In this document: positions 42,231 to 50,756 of the stretch, piece after piece
Numbering within the stretch: position 1 is the stretch's first letter
Layout: the number at the start of each line of letters is the position of its first letter
Source: Winslowiella toletana
GTDB lineage: Bacteria > Pseudomonadota > Gammaproteobacteria > Enterobacterales > Enterobacteriaceae
NCBI RefSeq assembly: GCF_032164335.1
Contig: NZ_CP134152.1
Location: 3,596,001-3,660,000 of the forward strand
Direction: 5' to 3'
Length of the DNA stretch: 64,000 nt
Made by a program: the position numbers and the translations under genes
The notes under the pieces: generated by a model
The model's input: the letters and a program-made list of their open reading frames with translations, nothing else
Databases searched by the model: none
Told to the model about the DNA's origin: nothing

Positions 42231-42283
42231 TGCCTTGAATTTGTCCCGCGAAGTCTGATGCCAACTAATTAAATCCGAACCTT

Positions 42284-42336
42284 TTAGGCACCTTGTTAGG
42301 CACCTCATAAAGCTTTATTGTTTTTGAGGTGCCTAA
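42284..42336. promoter_or_regulatory. TTAGGCACC repeats upstream of the integrase
   Basis: TTAGGCACC occurs twice in direct orientation (42284-42292, 42296-42304). The second copy forms an 11-bp inverted repeat with GAGGTGCCTAA at 42326-42336. The position between attL and the integrase gene fits arm-type integrase sites or an autoregulatory operator. A -10-like TTTATT lies between the arms. Confidence 0.55.
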
Positions 42337-42354
42337 AACTATGGAAACCCGGCA

Positions 42355-43596
42355 ATGGCAAGACAAACCAAACCTCTATCCGTTAAAGAAATCGAATCTG
42401 CTAAACCCAAGGAAGCGGACTACGTTCTCTATGATGGCGATGGCCTTGAGCTACTGATCAAATCTAGCGGGAGTAAAATCTGGCAGTTTCGCTACATTCG
42501 CCCTGTCACCAAGAAACGTGCGAAGAAGAGCATAGGCCCCTACCCGTCAGTTACGCTTGTCGATGCCAGAAACTATCGCGCAGAGTCTCGTTCTCTTCTG
42601 GCGAAAGAAATCGACCCTCAGGAACATCAACAAGAACAACTTCGCAGTTCGCTGGAAGCTAAAACCAATACTTTCCAGCTCGTGGCTGAACGTTGGTGGA
42701 ATGTGAAGAAAGCCAGCGTGACAGAGGACTATGCCGACGATATCTGGCGCTCTCTTGAGAGAGATGTTTTTCCCGCGATTGGCGACATTAGCGTTACAGA
42801 TATTAAAGCTCACACACTGGTTCAGGCCGTCCAACCGGTTCAGGCCAGAGGAGCACTGGAAACCGTTCGTCGCCTGTGCCAGCGCATTAATGAGGTCATG
42901 ATCTATGCCCAAAACACAGGGCTGATTGATGCTGTTCCCAGCGTTAATATCGGTAAAGCCTTCGAGAAGCCTCAGAAAAAGAACATGCCCAGCATTCGAC
43001 CGGATCAGCTACCTCAACTGATGCAGACAATGCGAACAGCCAGCATCAACCTTTCCACACGCTGCCTGTTCATGTGGCAACTTCTTACAATCACCCGCCC
43101 CGCCGAAGCGGCTGAAGCTCGCTGGGAAGAGGTAGACCTGGAAGCACGAGAATGGAAGATTCCTGCCGCACGCATGAAAATGAACCGCGATCATACTGTT
43201 CCATTGTCAGATGAAGCAATTGCGATATTGGAGATGATGAAGCCGTTGAGTGAAAATCGAGAATTTATCTTTCCCAGCCGTATCAAGCCAAACCAGCCGA
43301 TGAACAGCCAAACAGTTAATGCCGCACTCAAGCGCGCCGGTTTAGGAGGCGTACTCGTATCTCACGGCTTGCGTTCTATCGCAAGTACAGCTCTCAATGA
43401 GCAAGGGTTTCCGCCTGATGTTATTGAGGCCGCACTTGCTCATGTGGACAAAAATGAGGTACGTCGCGCTTACAACCGCAGTGATTACCTTGAGCAACGT
43501 CGTCCTATGATGCAGTGGTGGGCTGATTTTGTTAGTAAGGCCGACAACGGGAGCATTGTTGAAACCGGGAAAACGGGGTTAAAACTTGTGGTCTGA
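42355..43596 (+). CDS. intA: P4/CP4-57-type tyrosine integrase
   Basis: A 413-residue tyrosine recombinase with the DUF4102 arm-binding N-terminus (about 1-85), a core-binding domain (about 105-200) and the catalytic domain. The catalytic set is visible: Arg248 (TITRPAE), His337 and Arg340 (SHGLRS), His363 (LAHVD) and Tyr373 (RRAYNRSDY). It inserts and, with an excisionase, removes the island at ssrA. All active-site residues are present, so it may be functional. No alpA/xis-like excisionase gene is seen next to it. Confidence 0.94.
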   Translation: MARQTKPLSVKEIESAKPKEADYVLYDGDGLELLIKSSGSKIWQFRYIRPVTKKRAKKSIGPYPSVTLVDARNYRAESRSLLAKEIDPQEHQQEQLRSSLEAKTNTFQLVAERWWNVKKASVTEDYADDIWRSLERDVFPAIGDISVTDIKAHTLVQAVQPVQARGALETVRRLCQRINEVMIYAQNTGLIDAVPSVNIGKAFEKPQKKNMPSIRPDQLPQLMQTMRTASINLSTRCLFMWQLLTITRPAEAAEARWEEVDLEAREWKIPAARMKMNRDHTVPLSDEAIAILEMMKPLSENREFIFPSRIKPNQPMNSQTVNAALKRAGLGGVLVSHGLRSIASTALNEQGFPPDVIEAALAHVDKNEVRRAYNRSDYLEQRRPMMQWWADFVSKADNGSIVETGKTGLKLVV

Positions 43597-43702
43597 GTTT
43601 CTAGCTGGACAAGTGTTTTACCGGCAAAGGTACATTGGCTCAAACCTGACTTGGAGTAATCGTAGATAGATCGCAATCGAATCTGACAGTCTGGTTTGTG
43701 CC

Positions 43703-43733
43703 AGAAGCGGGCGTAGCTGACATCGGAATGACT
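43703..43733. repeat. Dispersed motif, copy A
   Basis: AGAAGCGG, five bases, GCTGACATCGGAAT. Related copies are at 44423 and 53343, each in a gap beside an accessory gene. The 237-bp gap 43597-43833 shows no gene. Confidence 0.55.
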
Positions 43734-43833
43734 AATCTGTGGGGGCTGGTCAGCGCAATATGGCAACTACGGTGTTGTCGTGGCATCAGCTTGTAAAGTA
43801 GCATGAGTTCTTCTGTCACACTTTGGATGCTCA

Positions 43834-44394
43834 ATGACATTAAAAGCGACCTATCTTGAACAGCCTACGCCCGGTGATGAAACGGAAAGTGTTTCGATCA
43901 TCGACGTCAATCCTTTTGGCCCTAATGGAGAAATGGATCGGCGACTGCTAATCAGTAAGGATGCTGAGCCCATTCTGATTTTACAGTTGTATGTACGTGC
44001 AAATGAGGATGGCTGGCTGATTTCCAGCGCCTTTTCTGAATTTCTCCTGAATGAATCCCACGTGGCAATCATTTGTGGTGATCACTTTTATGTTTTTGAC
44101 ATGGTCACTCGCTCGTTCAGAAACTATCCACTAGATGATAACGTTGGCCATATTTATTCAGTTCCTGACATCCATTCTGACAGGCTACATGATCAGGTTT
44201 TGGTCACCACTTACTGCCACGTTTTTTTGATTGATATTTCAGCTGGCATTCTCTGGAAATCGAGTCAGTGCGCTATTGATGGCGTGCTCATTACGTCAAT
44301 AGATAATGATACGGTGCTTGGTCGGGGAGAGTGGGATCCTCCAGGAGGCTGGGAATCTTTTAAGCTCGATTTCAAAACGGGTATCCCGATTTGA
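43834..44394 (+). CDS. Hypothetical protein, immunity-like
   Basis: A 186-residue acidic cytosolic protein without TM or signal peptide. It is rich in beta-strand-like alternation, with HVAIICGDHFYVFDMVTRSFRNYPLDD and a Gly/Trp-rich end, GRGEWDPPGGWESFKLDF. I do not recognise a named domain. Proteins of this size and look are often immunity proteins beside Rhs or CDI toxins, but no toxin gene is next to it. Lower GC than the core genes. It starts an accessory block directly after the integrase and is bordered by two copies of a dispersed motif. Confidence 0.7.
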   Translation: MTLKATYLEQPTPGDETESVSIIDVNPFGPNGEMDRRLLISKDAEPILILQLYVRANEDGWLISSAFSEFLLNESHVAIICGDHFYVFDMVTRSFRNYPLDDNVGHIYSVPDIHSDRLHDQVLVTTYCHVFLIDISAGILWKSSQCAIDGVLITSIDNDTVLGRGEWDPPGGWESFKLDFKTGIPI

Positions 44395-44422
44395 TGAAGG
44401 GGTTACCCTCACAGTAACTGCT

Positions 44423-44453
44423 AGAAGCGGATTTTGCTAACATCGCAATATCT
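44423..44453. repeat. Dispersed motif, copy B
   Basis: AGAAGCGG, five bases, GCTAACATCGCAATATC; differs from copy A mainly in the five-base spacer and at four other positions. Confidence 0.55.
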
Positions 44454-44487
44454 AAATTTATGGGAAGCAGTTCATGGAAGCAAAATG

Positions 44488-44724
44488 ATGAAGCATGAGC
44501 TATGGACAAACGAAGGTGGTTTAGATTTGTTTTGTCTTGCCGGTCCACGGGGAGACTCTGCTCGTAAAATGCTGGATCCAGACTACAGATTAGTGTGGAC
44601 ATGTGACACAGATTCCCATCTTGAAGCAATGAACAAATATTACGCGTTTCGTAATTGGGGAGAATATCAAACTGATTTTCCTGAACAGGACAGTAAGACC
44701 TACAAAGAAATGGGATGGGAGTAA
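44488..44724 (+). CDS. Small conserved hypothetical protein linked to toxin loci
   Basis: A 78-residue soluble protein beginning MKHELWTNEGGLDLFCLAGP and ending FRNWGEYQTDF...YKEMGWE. The pattern (E-L-W, FCLAGP, ARKML, WGEY near the end) recalls small proteins often found among Rhs/CDI immunity genes in Proteobacteria; this is from memory. GGAAG lies seven bases upstream of the ATG at 44488; the ATG at 44485 is also possible. It has its own copy of the dispersed motif upstream. Confidence 0.65.
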   Translation: MKHELWTNEGGLDLFCLAGPRGDSARKMLDPDYRLVWTCDTDSHLEAMNKYYAFRNWGEYQTDFPEQDSKTYKEMGWE

Positions 44725-44963
44725 AAGCACAACACCCATAACATAGTCGCTCAGTATTCTAATATTTCCGCGATGTCCGCTCTTCGCTCATAGCAGACCT
44801 CGCGACACTGCAGGTAGTCCGCTGTATGCCAGGAGCGGAACCAAATGTGCCAGAGACTATCTAAAAGTTGATGGTTCTTTTTGTAGGGATACTTACACGT
44901 TTATCACGTGCAGATTCCATTACTTTCTCCTTATCGCAGAACGTTTGTATAGGCTTCTAGCCT
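44725..44963. other. Gap with repeat debris
   Basis: No gene is visible. The stretch holds fragments such as TGCCAGGAGCGGAA (about 44826-44839) that resemble the dispersed AGAAGCGG motif, so it looks like decayed repeat sequence at the 3' end of two converging modules. No clear terminator was found for the large minus-strand gene. Confidence 0.4.
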
Positions 44964-47900
44964 TTATTCAAACCGCTGTTCCCTTTCACTATCTTCCCTT
45001 TGTTCCCGTTCTTTTTGGCGTTCGACCCACTGACTCATTTTTTCACAAACTGTTTTGGCAGCCTCGGCGATATCTGGACGCTCGTGTTTACTCAGCGCAC
45101 CGATGACGCTTAATCTAGCTTGCATTATGTTCGCCAGGCTACCAGTCCAGGAGGATGGAGTGATTCGCTCAGCAAAAGACTCCAGCACAGCTAATGGCTC
45201 AGGAGAGGCCTCTAACAGTTCTATAGCAGCTTCGTGTAGGGTTAGTACATTCTGTTCATCATTCTTTGACCAGAGAGTCACACCAGCCGCAATGGCAGCC
45301 CAAACACTGGGATCATTTCTGGCACGGCACCATTCAATCAAGACGCTAGTACTTACATCAGCAAGAGGATAACGGCGTAAACTGCCACGACGAATAAAGA
45401 ACTGTCTTCCCTGCTGCTGTTCCTCGGTGCATTCAAAAATGCAATTGAGAAATGATTCAGGCATTAACGCAACAGTTGTTGCTATAGTCTTCTCGAATCC
45501 CAAAAAATATCCATAGTGTTCATCAATGACATTGAAAATTGCGTCCAACCACTCAATTTTTTTTGCCTCATTACCATCGAAGCGCAATGCGGCATCGATA
45601 ACTCGCTCCATGTAAAAATCAATTGTCCCTCTTTGGCCTCTGTCGCTGTTTTTAATCCTCTGGATTGCAGCAGCAAGACCAATCAACCGAAAGTCTGCGC
45701 CAAGCGTATTTGCCGATTTGTCTTTACCATGCAGTCTCATGGAGAGCGCATGCAAAATGACATTATCTCCGCTTGCTTTACTCAGGAGTTGCTCAGCAAG
45801 CTCGAGAAGACGAATTCTCGGCAAATTGGCATATTGTTCTCGCCATAGAATAGGCTCATACATGAAAGGGCTAATTTCTGGATCATCCAAATGCTTTATG
45901 CAGCGATCCAAATCAGTTACCGTAAATGTCCTCCAAGGATGCAAGCCAACCAATACCTGTCGAAGTTCAGGATGTTGCGCACATAGGTCGAGAAAATTCT
46001 GAGCTAATGATGGATCGACAGAGTCAACTTCTTCGATGAACCCCCCAATAACTCCAAAGTCTTTGTTAGCATCTGGCTGTTTTTCAATTTGTTCAACAAG
46101 TCGCTGCCAGCCAATACGTAGATCATGTGCCCCTTGAGCAAGTCCTCGACCAAAGGCAGCACGATAAGGCATTCCACCGATGGAGAACAGATCTGTTCCT
46201 AACTCCTCAAGCACATGATTTGATAGGGCAAAGTCCTGTCCCAATTGAAGTGCTTTAGCTTCAAGTCGTTTTCCGGCTGCGGTATATTTATCGGAGTCCT
46301 CATGATCAAAATCCGCATCAAGTGCCCAATAATCATGATTTGTACTCAACACGTATGTCTTTATTGTTGGAATTAACGCAATGGGCTCCAACTCCTTCTC
46401 TAAGGCAGCAAGATTATCCGGCAACGGCTCAACATCATCTCCATCGCCATGCTTGGTATAGTCAAAATAGACCGTTGAACGAACGGCTTTCCAACCTTCC
46501 CCCCAAGGACTTAAAGCATTTAATGTACGGGCAGCATCGACGAGTTTGTCTCGCATTGCTTCTTGAAACCAAATTCCCCTGAATTTGTCAGCTAAGATTG
46601 TTCTTGCAGGCCTTTCAAGCTCAGGATCTCCGGATGCCGCTAATTGGATAATGACGTCAATAAAGGCGCTGCGCCATTCGACAAGTTCATCATAGTTGGG
46701 TTCGTATCCATAGTCTCTTGGTCGAGCTCCAAACTCACTAATCCCAACCCCTGACCACGGTGGGCCATACAGGGCGGTTGACAGCATCTTGAAGCCCAAA
46801 GATCTACGCGTAAGAATACTTGATGCAATGCATTCGTTCATTAAAGCAATACGCTGGCTTAGGGAGGCATGAGTACCAGACAGATACGCCTGGAAAAACC
46901 TTGGGACCATGTTTCGAGCAGAATCCAGGTCATTATTATCGGCTTCGTCCTCTGCCATTTGAATAAGAAGCTTGGCGCATCGCTCAAAAGCGTTCGGTTC
47001 GTATGCCATCAATTGTAAAAGACGCAGAATACTACGTCGCTGCAGATTGTAGCCCAGTTCCATACCTTTAAAATCAGATGATGAGAGTACGACCTCAATT
47101 CTGTTTAGCAATGCTTCAGGTGCAACCGGCCCTATATACCCAAGTATTCGTGACGAAATATCATTTAACTCGGCTATTCTTCCTAGCATCCCTTCAGGCT
47201 GAAGCCAGGCTTCTACAATTTCTTTCGCAACAGGATGGTCATGCAACAACCCTAGGCGATGGGAAAAAGACATTAATAAACGCTCACAATCCGGAGCTTC
47301 AAAAGTCGCCCTAAGTTGATCAACGGGAATACTGTCGAGTGCGGATGCTGCCAATCTATTAGCAATGGCATGAGGTAAGATAGCTCTCCAGTGAGATCTT
47401 TTCTGAACGATATGACGTTCCATCAGCTTCGTAACGGCTTTAAATAACTGGGTTCTGGAATACCCAAAGAGCGCCCCTAATATCTCCAGTTCATCGGTAG
47501 CAGCATCTGGACTAGATACCGAGAATGAATACACCAGTGACAATATTTCAGCTTGCTCCCGTAAATTACCATCAGGGTGATTACGCTGTTCAAACAAGCG
47601 ATTAAACAACTGTGCATCAGAAAGTAGAGCCAAACTCTCGCCTTCCTCCCCTCTCTCAGCTATAGCCAAAGCAACTCTTGCATTCCCATCTGCAAACTCA
47701 GCAATACGACGGGCATTATTCTTACCAATAGAAGGGAAGCGACGGATGAGAAGTTGCTCTGCCACCTCTGGACCATCTGTCTCAATATGGATGACCTCAG
47801 TTGTCTGTGGTTTGTCATCCCTTATGTCGTACTCGATTGTGATGAGGCTTACTTCTTTTCCTGCGGCTGATACCTTGCTGGCAAGCGAAGCATGGAGTTC

Positions 47901-48815
47901 TGATGGACAATTATCAAGGATCATAATTGCTCGTCGGTCCTCAGCAATCAGCTTATCAAGCATTGCTTTAGCCGACGGTACTGGCTCAGAGCCAGTATCA
48001 GCATAAATAGCAACGGTCCGGTCAAGCGCATCTGTTCCAACAGTTTCATCAAAGAGCGCCTGAACGATCCGAGTCTTCCCGACACCAGACAATCCTGTAA
48101 TGCGAACTGCCTTATTCGTCGAACGAATAAGGGCACGCATTGGGCTAATTGCTTCATCAATTTTAAGTTTTTGCCCCTTTCCCGACGGTAAAGTAATGGT
48201 TACGCCTGGGGCTGAGATTAAAGTGTCTGTAACGCCTTGGGGTGGATTGCTCCAGGCTCCGTAGGGTTGCCAACCGGAATACCCTTGTCCAAGCTTCCCT
48301 TTTACCCACAGCATGACTGATGAATGTTGGCGCAGCCATTGAATGAGTTTGGAACGGTCGTAAAAATCGAGATGAAGATTGCTTTTGTTAGGATCATCTT
48401 TTACTGCATCCCTCATCGCTTTGAGACGATCCGCCTTTCCTGAGGGCGAGCAATCATCACCCAGACTGACAATGATGTAGCTGCCTTGTTTTCTGGCTTG
48501 TTCAGATATGATGGGTGAAAGCGTTTGGCCGATGCCCATTTCCTTCTCAATTGTAGCCTTTGGCATTTTATGTTTCTTTGCCTGAAATATCGTATTAGGC
48601 CTTACAAGAAAGCTTGGTTTCAGTTGATCAACTGGAACCTGAACATGGATATCAATCCCTCCGTCAGGTGCTGTAATTGAGCCAGACCAATTTACACATG
48701 CAGGGCTATGACCATGTATTGCCACTTCAGCTTCTGCTAGCCGAGCTATCAGCTCTTCTAGCTGAGTATCGGAGAGCCGAAGTAATTCATCCTTTTCAAT
48801 GTCAAAAATTGCCAC
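44964..48815 (-). CDS. PD-(D/E)xK nuclease-STAND NTPase, Avs-like
   Basis: A 1283-residue protein. The N-terminal domain (about 1-180) has DGGID at 51-55 and FQAKK at 77-81, the Mrr/PD-(D/E)xK nuclease pattern. A STAND/NACHT-like NTPase follows with Walker A GLSGVGKTR (241-249) and Walker B AIMILDNCP (296-304), then a winged-helix-like part. About 700 residues of helical C-terminus could be a sensor. This order is that of antiviral STAND (Avs) proteins, whose C-terminal parts recognise phage proteins and whose N-terminal nucleases then act. It starts at a GTG preceded by AAGG, 41 bases after the reverse transcriptase stop, so the two are probably co-transcribed. Lower GC than the core. The exact family is unresolved. 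Confidence 0.8.
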   Translation of the reverse strand: MAIFDIEKDELLRLSDTQLEELIARLAEAEVAIHGHSPACVNWSGSITAPDGGIDIHVQVPVDQLKPSFLVRPNTIFQAKKHKMPKATIEKEMGIGQTLSPIISEQARKQGSYIIVSLGDDCSPSGKADRLKAMRDAVKDDPNKSNLHLDFYDRSKLIQWLRQHSSVMLWVKGKLGQGYSGWQPYGAWSNPPQGVTDTLISAPGVTITLPSGKGQKLKIDEAISPMRALIRSTNKAVRITGLSGVGKTRIVQALFDETVGTDALDRTVAIYADTGSEPVPSAKAMLDKLIAEDRRAIMILDNCPSELHASLASKVSAAGKEVSLITIEYDIRDDKPQTTEVIHIETDGPEVAEQLLIRRFPSIGKNNARRIAEFADGNARVALAIAERGEEGESLALLSDAQLFNRLFEQRNHPDGNLREQAEILSLVYSFSVSSPDAATDELEILGALFGYSRTQLFKAVTKLMERHIVQKRSHWRAILPHAIANRLAASALDSIPVDQLRATFEAPDCERLLMSFSHRLGLLHDHPVAKEIVEAWLQPEGMLGRIAELNDISSRILGYIGPVAPEALLNRIEVVLSSSDFKGMELGYNLQRRSILRLLQLMAYEPNAFERCAKLLIQMAEDEADNNDLDSARNMVPRFFQAYLSGTHASLSQRIALMNECIASSILTRRSLGFKMLSTALYGPPWSGVGISEFGARPRDYGYEPNYDELVEWRSAFIDVIIQLAASGDPELERPARTILADKFRGIWFQEAMRDKLVDAARTLNALSPWGEGWKAVRSTVYFDYTKHGDGDDVEPLPDNLAALEKELEPIALIPTIKTYVLSTNHDYWALDADFDHEDSDKYTAAGKRLEAKALQLGQDFALSNHVLEELGTDLFSIGGMPYRAAFGRGLAQGAHDLRIGWQRLVEQIEKQPDANKDFGVIGGFIEEVDSVDPSLAQNFLDLCAQHPELRQVLVGLHPWRTFTVTDLDRCIKHLDDPEISPFMYEPILWREQYANLPRIRLLELAEQLLSKASGDNVILHALSMRLHGKDKSANTLGADFRLIGLAAAIQRIKNSDRGQRGTIDFYMERVIDAALRFDGNEAKKIEWLDAIFNVIDEHYGYFLGFEKTIATTVALMPESFLNCIFECTEEQQQGRQFFIRRGSLRRYPLADVSTSVLIEWCRARNDPSVWAAIAAGVTLWSKNDEQNVLTLHEAAIELLEASPEPLAVLESFAERITPSSWTGSLANIMQARLSVIGALSKHERPDIAEAAKTVCEKMSQWVERQKEREQREDSEREQRFE

Positions 48816-48856
48816 GCCTTCACCTTGGTTAAAAATTTTTTTCTCTGGTTCTTACA

Positions 48857-49828
48857 CTATGTATACATATTCGTGCGCCCCGCACTCTTAAGAGCAAGCA
48901 AGCGCTGTTTAAGTTTTTTTGCTTTGCCAGGATGGAATCTGGCCAATAAATGAACCAGTCCCAATGTTTGTGCATAAAGGCCCTTATCGAACTCGATAAT
49001 TTCGCCCCTAAGAATGGCTTGCTCCAAATGATGGACTGCCGATCGTATCTGACTTTGCTTAGCGGAAGAGAGACCAGGTTTTGAATTGACCGAAAGCCTG
49101 GTAACTTCCATCCGTTGCCCAGATGTTCTGATTTCGTGTTTAGCTCGTTTAGGCTGGTAACCGTGCCTGGAAAGCATGCCATAAATCGAGGCTATCACAT
49201 TCGTTTTAGCCGGTTTATCAAGAAAGTTTACTGACGAGACGGCGATATCATCAACGTAGCGGGAATAAATTACTCCTCTTGCCCGAAAACTGGCTTGCAG
49301 TGCCGGTTCATCTTTCCAAAACGCTAGGTTAGCCAGAAATGAACTAGTGATGGCCCCCTGAGGTAGCTCCCCTTGTCGGGTCGTCAGCTTGGTCAAACAT
49401 TCAGCTACTTCATTATCGAAGCCAAAGAAATGTTGCCATATGTTATGCACTATTGTGACTGAAGTTGACGGGAAAAAACGCGTAATATCTTCATTAATAA
49501 CAATCGTAGAACCAGCGTGTAAAGTTGCATTAGTTTTATAATCACAACCTTTCAGACTACCTGTCAAATATGCTGGATAAACAACGTAATCAAGAATATT
49601 GCGCCTGATATTGCGTTGTAATTTTTTTAGAGGTGCATATGCATCCCAAGTCTGACGCGTACTTCCGTCAGGCTTAGTGATAGTGCTGGCGAGTCGGTAC
49701 ATATTGTCCGCACGATTGGCTAGATTAAGTAGTTCGATAGGAGAGATGTTCAGCGCTTTTGATAGCGCTGTCATACTGCTGATGCGTCGTTTGCTATAGA
49801 AGGGTGAGTCAGACAGAGTGTGAATCAT
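48857..49828 (-). CDS. Retron-type reverse transcriptase
   Basis: A 323-residue RT with the retron hallmarks: NAxxH (NATLH, 100-104), EDITRFF (113-119, catalytic Asp114), LPQG (155-158), YVDD (191-194) and EVTRLSVN (241-248, the region-Y VTG motif with R for G). The N-terminus SPFYSKRR...LSKAL is also retron-like. Such RTs copy part of a partner RNA into msDNA and usually guard an effector. The ATG at 49828 overlaps the end of the XRE gene by 20 bases and has GGAG upstream; a longer frame to 49951 lies inside the XRE gene. No frameshift is seen, so it may be active. Confidence 0.9.
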   Translation of the reverse strand: MIHTLSDSPFYSKRRISSMTALSKALNISPIELLNLANRADNMYRLASTITKPDGSTRQTWDAYAPLKKLQRNIRRNILDYVVYPAYLTGSLKGCDYKTNATLHAGSTIVINEDITRFFPSTSVTIVHNIWQHFFGFDNEVAECLTKLTTRQGELPQGAITSSFLANLAFWKDEPALQASFRARGVIYSRYVDDIAVSSVNFLDKPAKTNVIASIYGMLSRHGYQPKRAKHEIRTSGQRMEVTRLSVNSKPGLSSAKQSQIRSAVHHLEQAILRGEIIEFDKGLYAQTLGLVHLLARFHPGKAKKLKQRLLALKSAGRTNMYT

Positions 49829-50099
49829 TAAGCAGCTCCAACGCAGTACGCGCAAGTTCTCCTTGGAGTCCCTTATCAATACCGTTAAGATCACCGGCCT
49901 CTGCTGCAATAAAGAAAATAATGCTGACAGGAATGTTGAGAGCAGAAGCAATGCTGTTAAGGGTTGAAAGCGTCGGATCTCGCTTATTGTTTTCGAGCAT
50001 GGAAAGATAAGAAACAGAACATTCTGCCTTCCGAGCTAAATCCGTCTGTGATATTCCCCTTCTGGTTCGGCATAACTTGATAGCCTGTCCGATATTCAT
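49809..50099 (-). CDS. XRE-family HTH regulator in the retron operon
   Basis: A 96-residue protein with a Cro/CI-type HTH (about 5-60: IKLCRTRRGISQTDLARKAE, SVSYLSMLENNKRDPTLSTL) and a short C-terminal helix region. It overlaps the reverse transcriptase start, so translation is coupled. It may repress the operon; the long palindrome at 50757-50793 is a possible operator. GGAG lies six bases upstream of the ATG. HTH partners are known in some retron types, where they can also be the effector. Confidence 0.88.
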   Translation of the reverse strand: MNIGQAIKLCRTRRGISQTDLARKAECSVSYLSMLENNKRDPTLSTLNSIASALNIPVSIIFFIAAEAGDLNGIDKGLQGELARTALELLNDSHSV

Positions 50100-50150
50100 A
50101 ATTAACTCCGCAAATAAATATTGGGCCTGCTGCGTCTTGGCTCTGTTGCA

Positions 50151-50390
50151 TTATTTCATCCAATCATCAATGTTTGTGATCAGACGAACCACAACGTCAA
50201 TAATACGCAGTGCCCGGAAGACGATATCGTCAAACCGGAACCCGCTTCTTACCGGGCTGTCACGATGTCTGCGTAACTGACGCAATACATCTTCCAGCTC
50301 TGCCAGAGCGCCAGCATCGAGTTGGCTGCAGTGAGCATCGCGCAGCTTTTCAAGCGTTGCGATGGTGTTCTTTAAAGTATCGTGATTCAT
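50151..50390 (-). CDS. Small protein at the head of the retron operon
   Basis: A 79-residue protein starting MNHDTLKNTIATLEKLRD, with a helical N-terminal half (about 1-42) and a hydrophobic/amphipathic C-terminal helix (FDDIVFRALRIIDVVVRLI, about 54-72). I do not recognise the family. AAAGGAG lies seven bases upstream of the ATG but can pair with CTCCTTT 43 bases further upstream, so translation may depend on leader folding. It precedes the XRE gene by 51 bases on the same strand. Confidence 0.6.
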   Translation of the reverse strand: MNHDTLKNTIATLEKLRDAHCSQLDAGALAELEDVLRQLRRHRDSPVRSGFRFDDIVFRALRIIDVVVRLITNIDDWMK

Positions 50391-50730
50391 GTTGCTCTCC
50401 TTTGAATCGGCAAAACGCCGAAGCCCCGTAACAAGGCGATGGCCGAAAGGAGCCAACCCGATGCGCAAGCCCAACACCAGTCTTCGCGACGATGAAGCCC
50501 CGTTAATTCCGATAGTGCAGTTGCCTAGTAGCCGCGTATCGCGACTGGCTACAAATCACTATCATGACGAACGTGCTTCAGACTGACCGATGACGCTAGT
50601 CTGCCCGTCAAATCTCCAACACCGGATGAAGGAGCGGCCTGGTAAACAGGCAATTACGCTAGACCTTCGCTGTTACGATGAGAACAATCATTTTAAAGAA
50701 CACAGCTCAGGCGGAACGCCTGACCTGTGA
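50391..50730 (-). ncRNA. Structured leader, candidate retron ncRNA (msr-msd)
   Basis: No protein is seen on either strand, but the minus strand has a series of hairpins. They are CACAG/CTGTG with CAGGCG/CGCCTG (50701-50729), GCCTG-TTTAC-CAGGC (50637-50651), CAGACT/AGTCTG (50579-50603) and GTAGC/GCTAC with an inner CGCG stem (50528-50552). An end stem CTCCTTT/AAAGGAG (50446-50452 with 50397-50403) covers the ribosome site. CGTAAC...AAGG near 50664-50677 can pair with CCTTGTTACG at 50427-50436 as a possible a1/a2 stem. Just inside it lies TAGC (50658-50661), as at the start of known msr. This is a suggestion from position and folding by eye. Confidence 0.4.
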
Positions 50731-50756
50731 TAAGTAAAGCATTATTTTCGATTTTT

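Noticed and set aside
42031-42264. 77-codon frame opposite the tmRNA 3' end
   Set aside because: It is the reverse complement of structural RNA and its terminator; such frames are common annotation artefacts.
50110-50140. GGCTCTGTTGCA resembling the terminal repeat of IS6-family elements
   Set aside because: Similarity stops after 12 bases, and neither a transposase nor a second repeat is present nearby.
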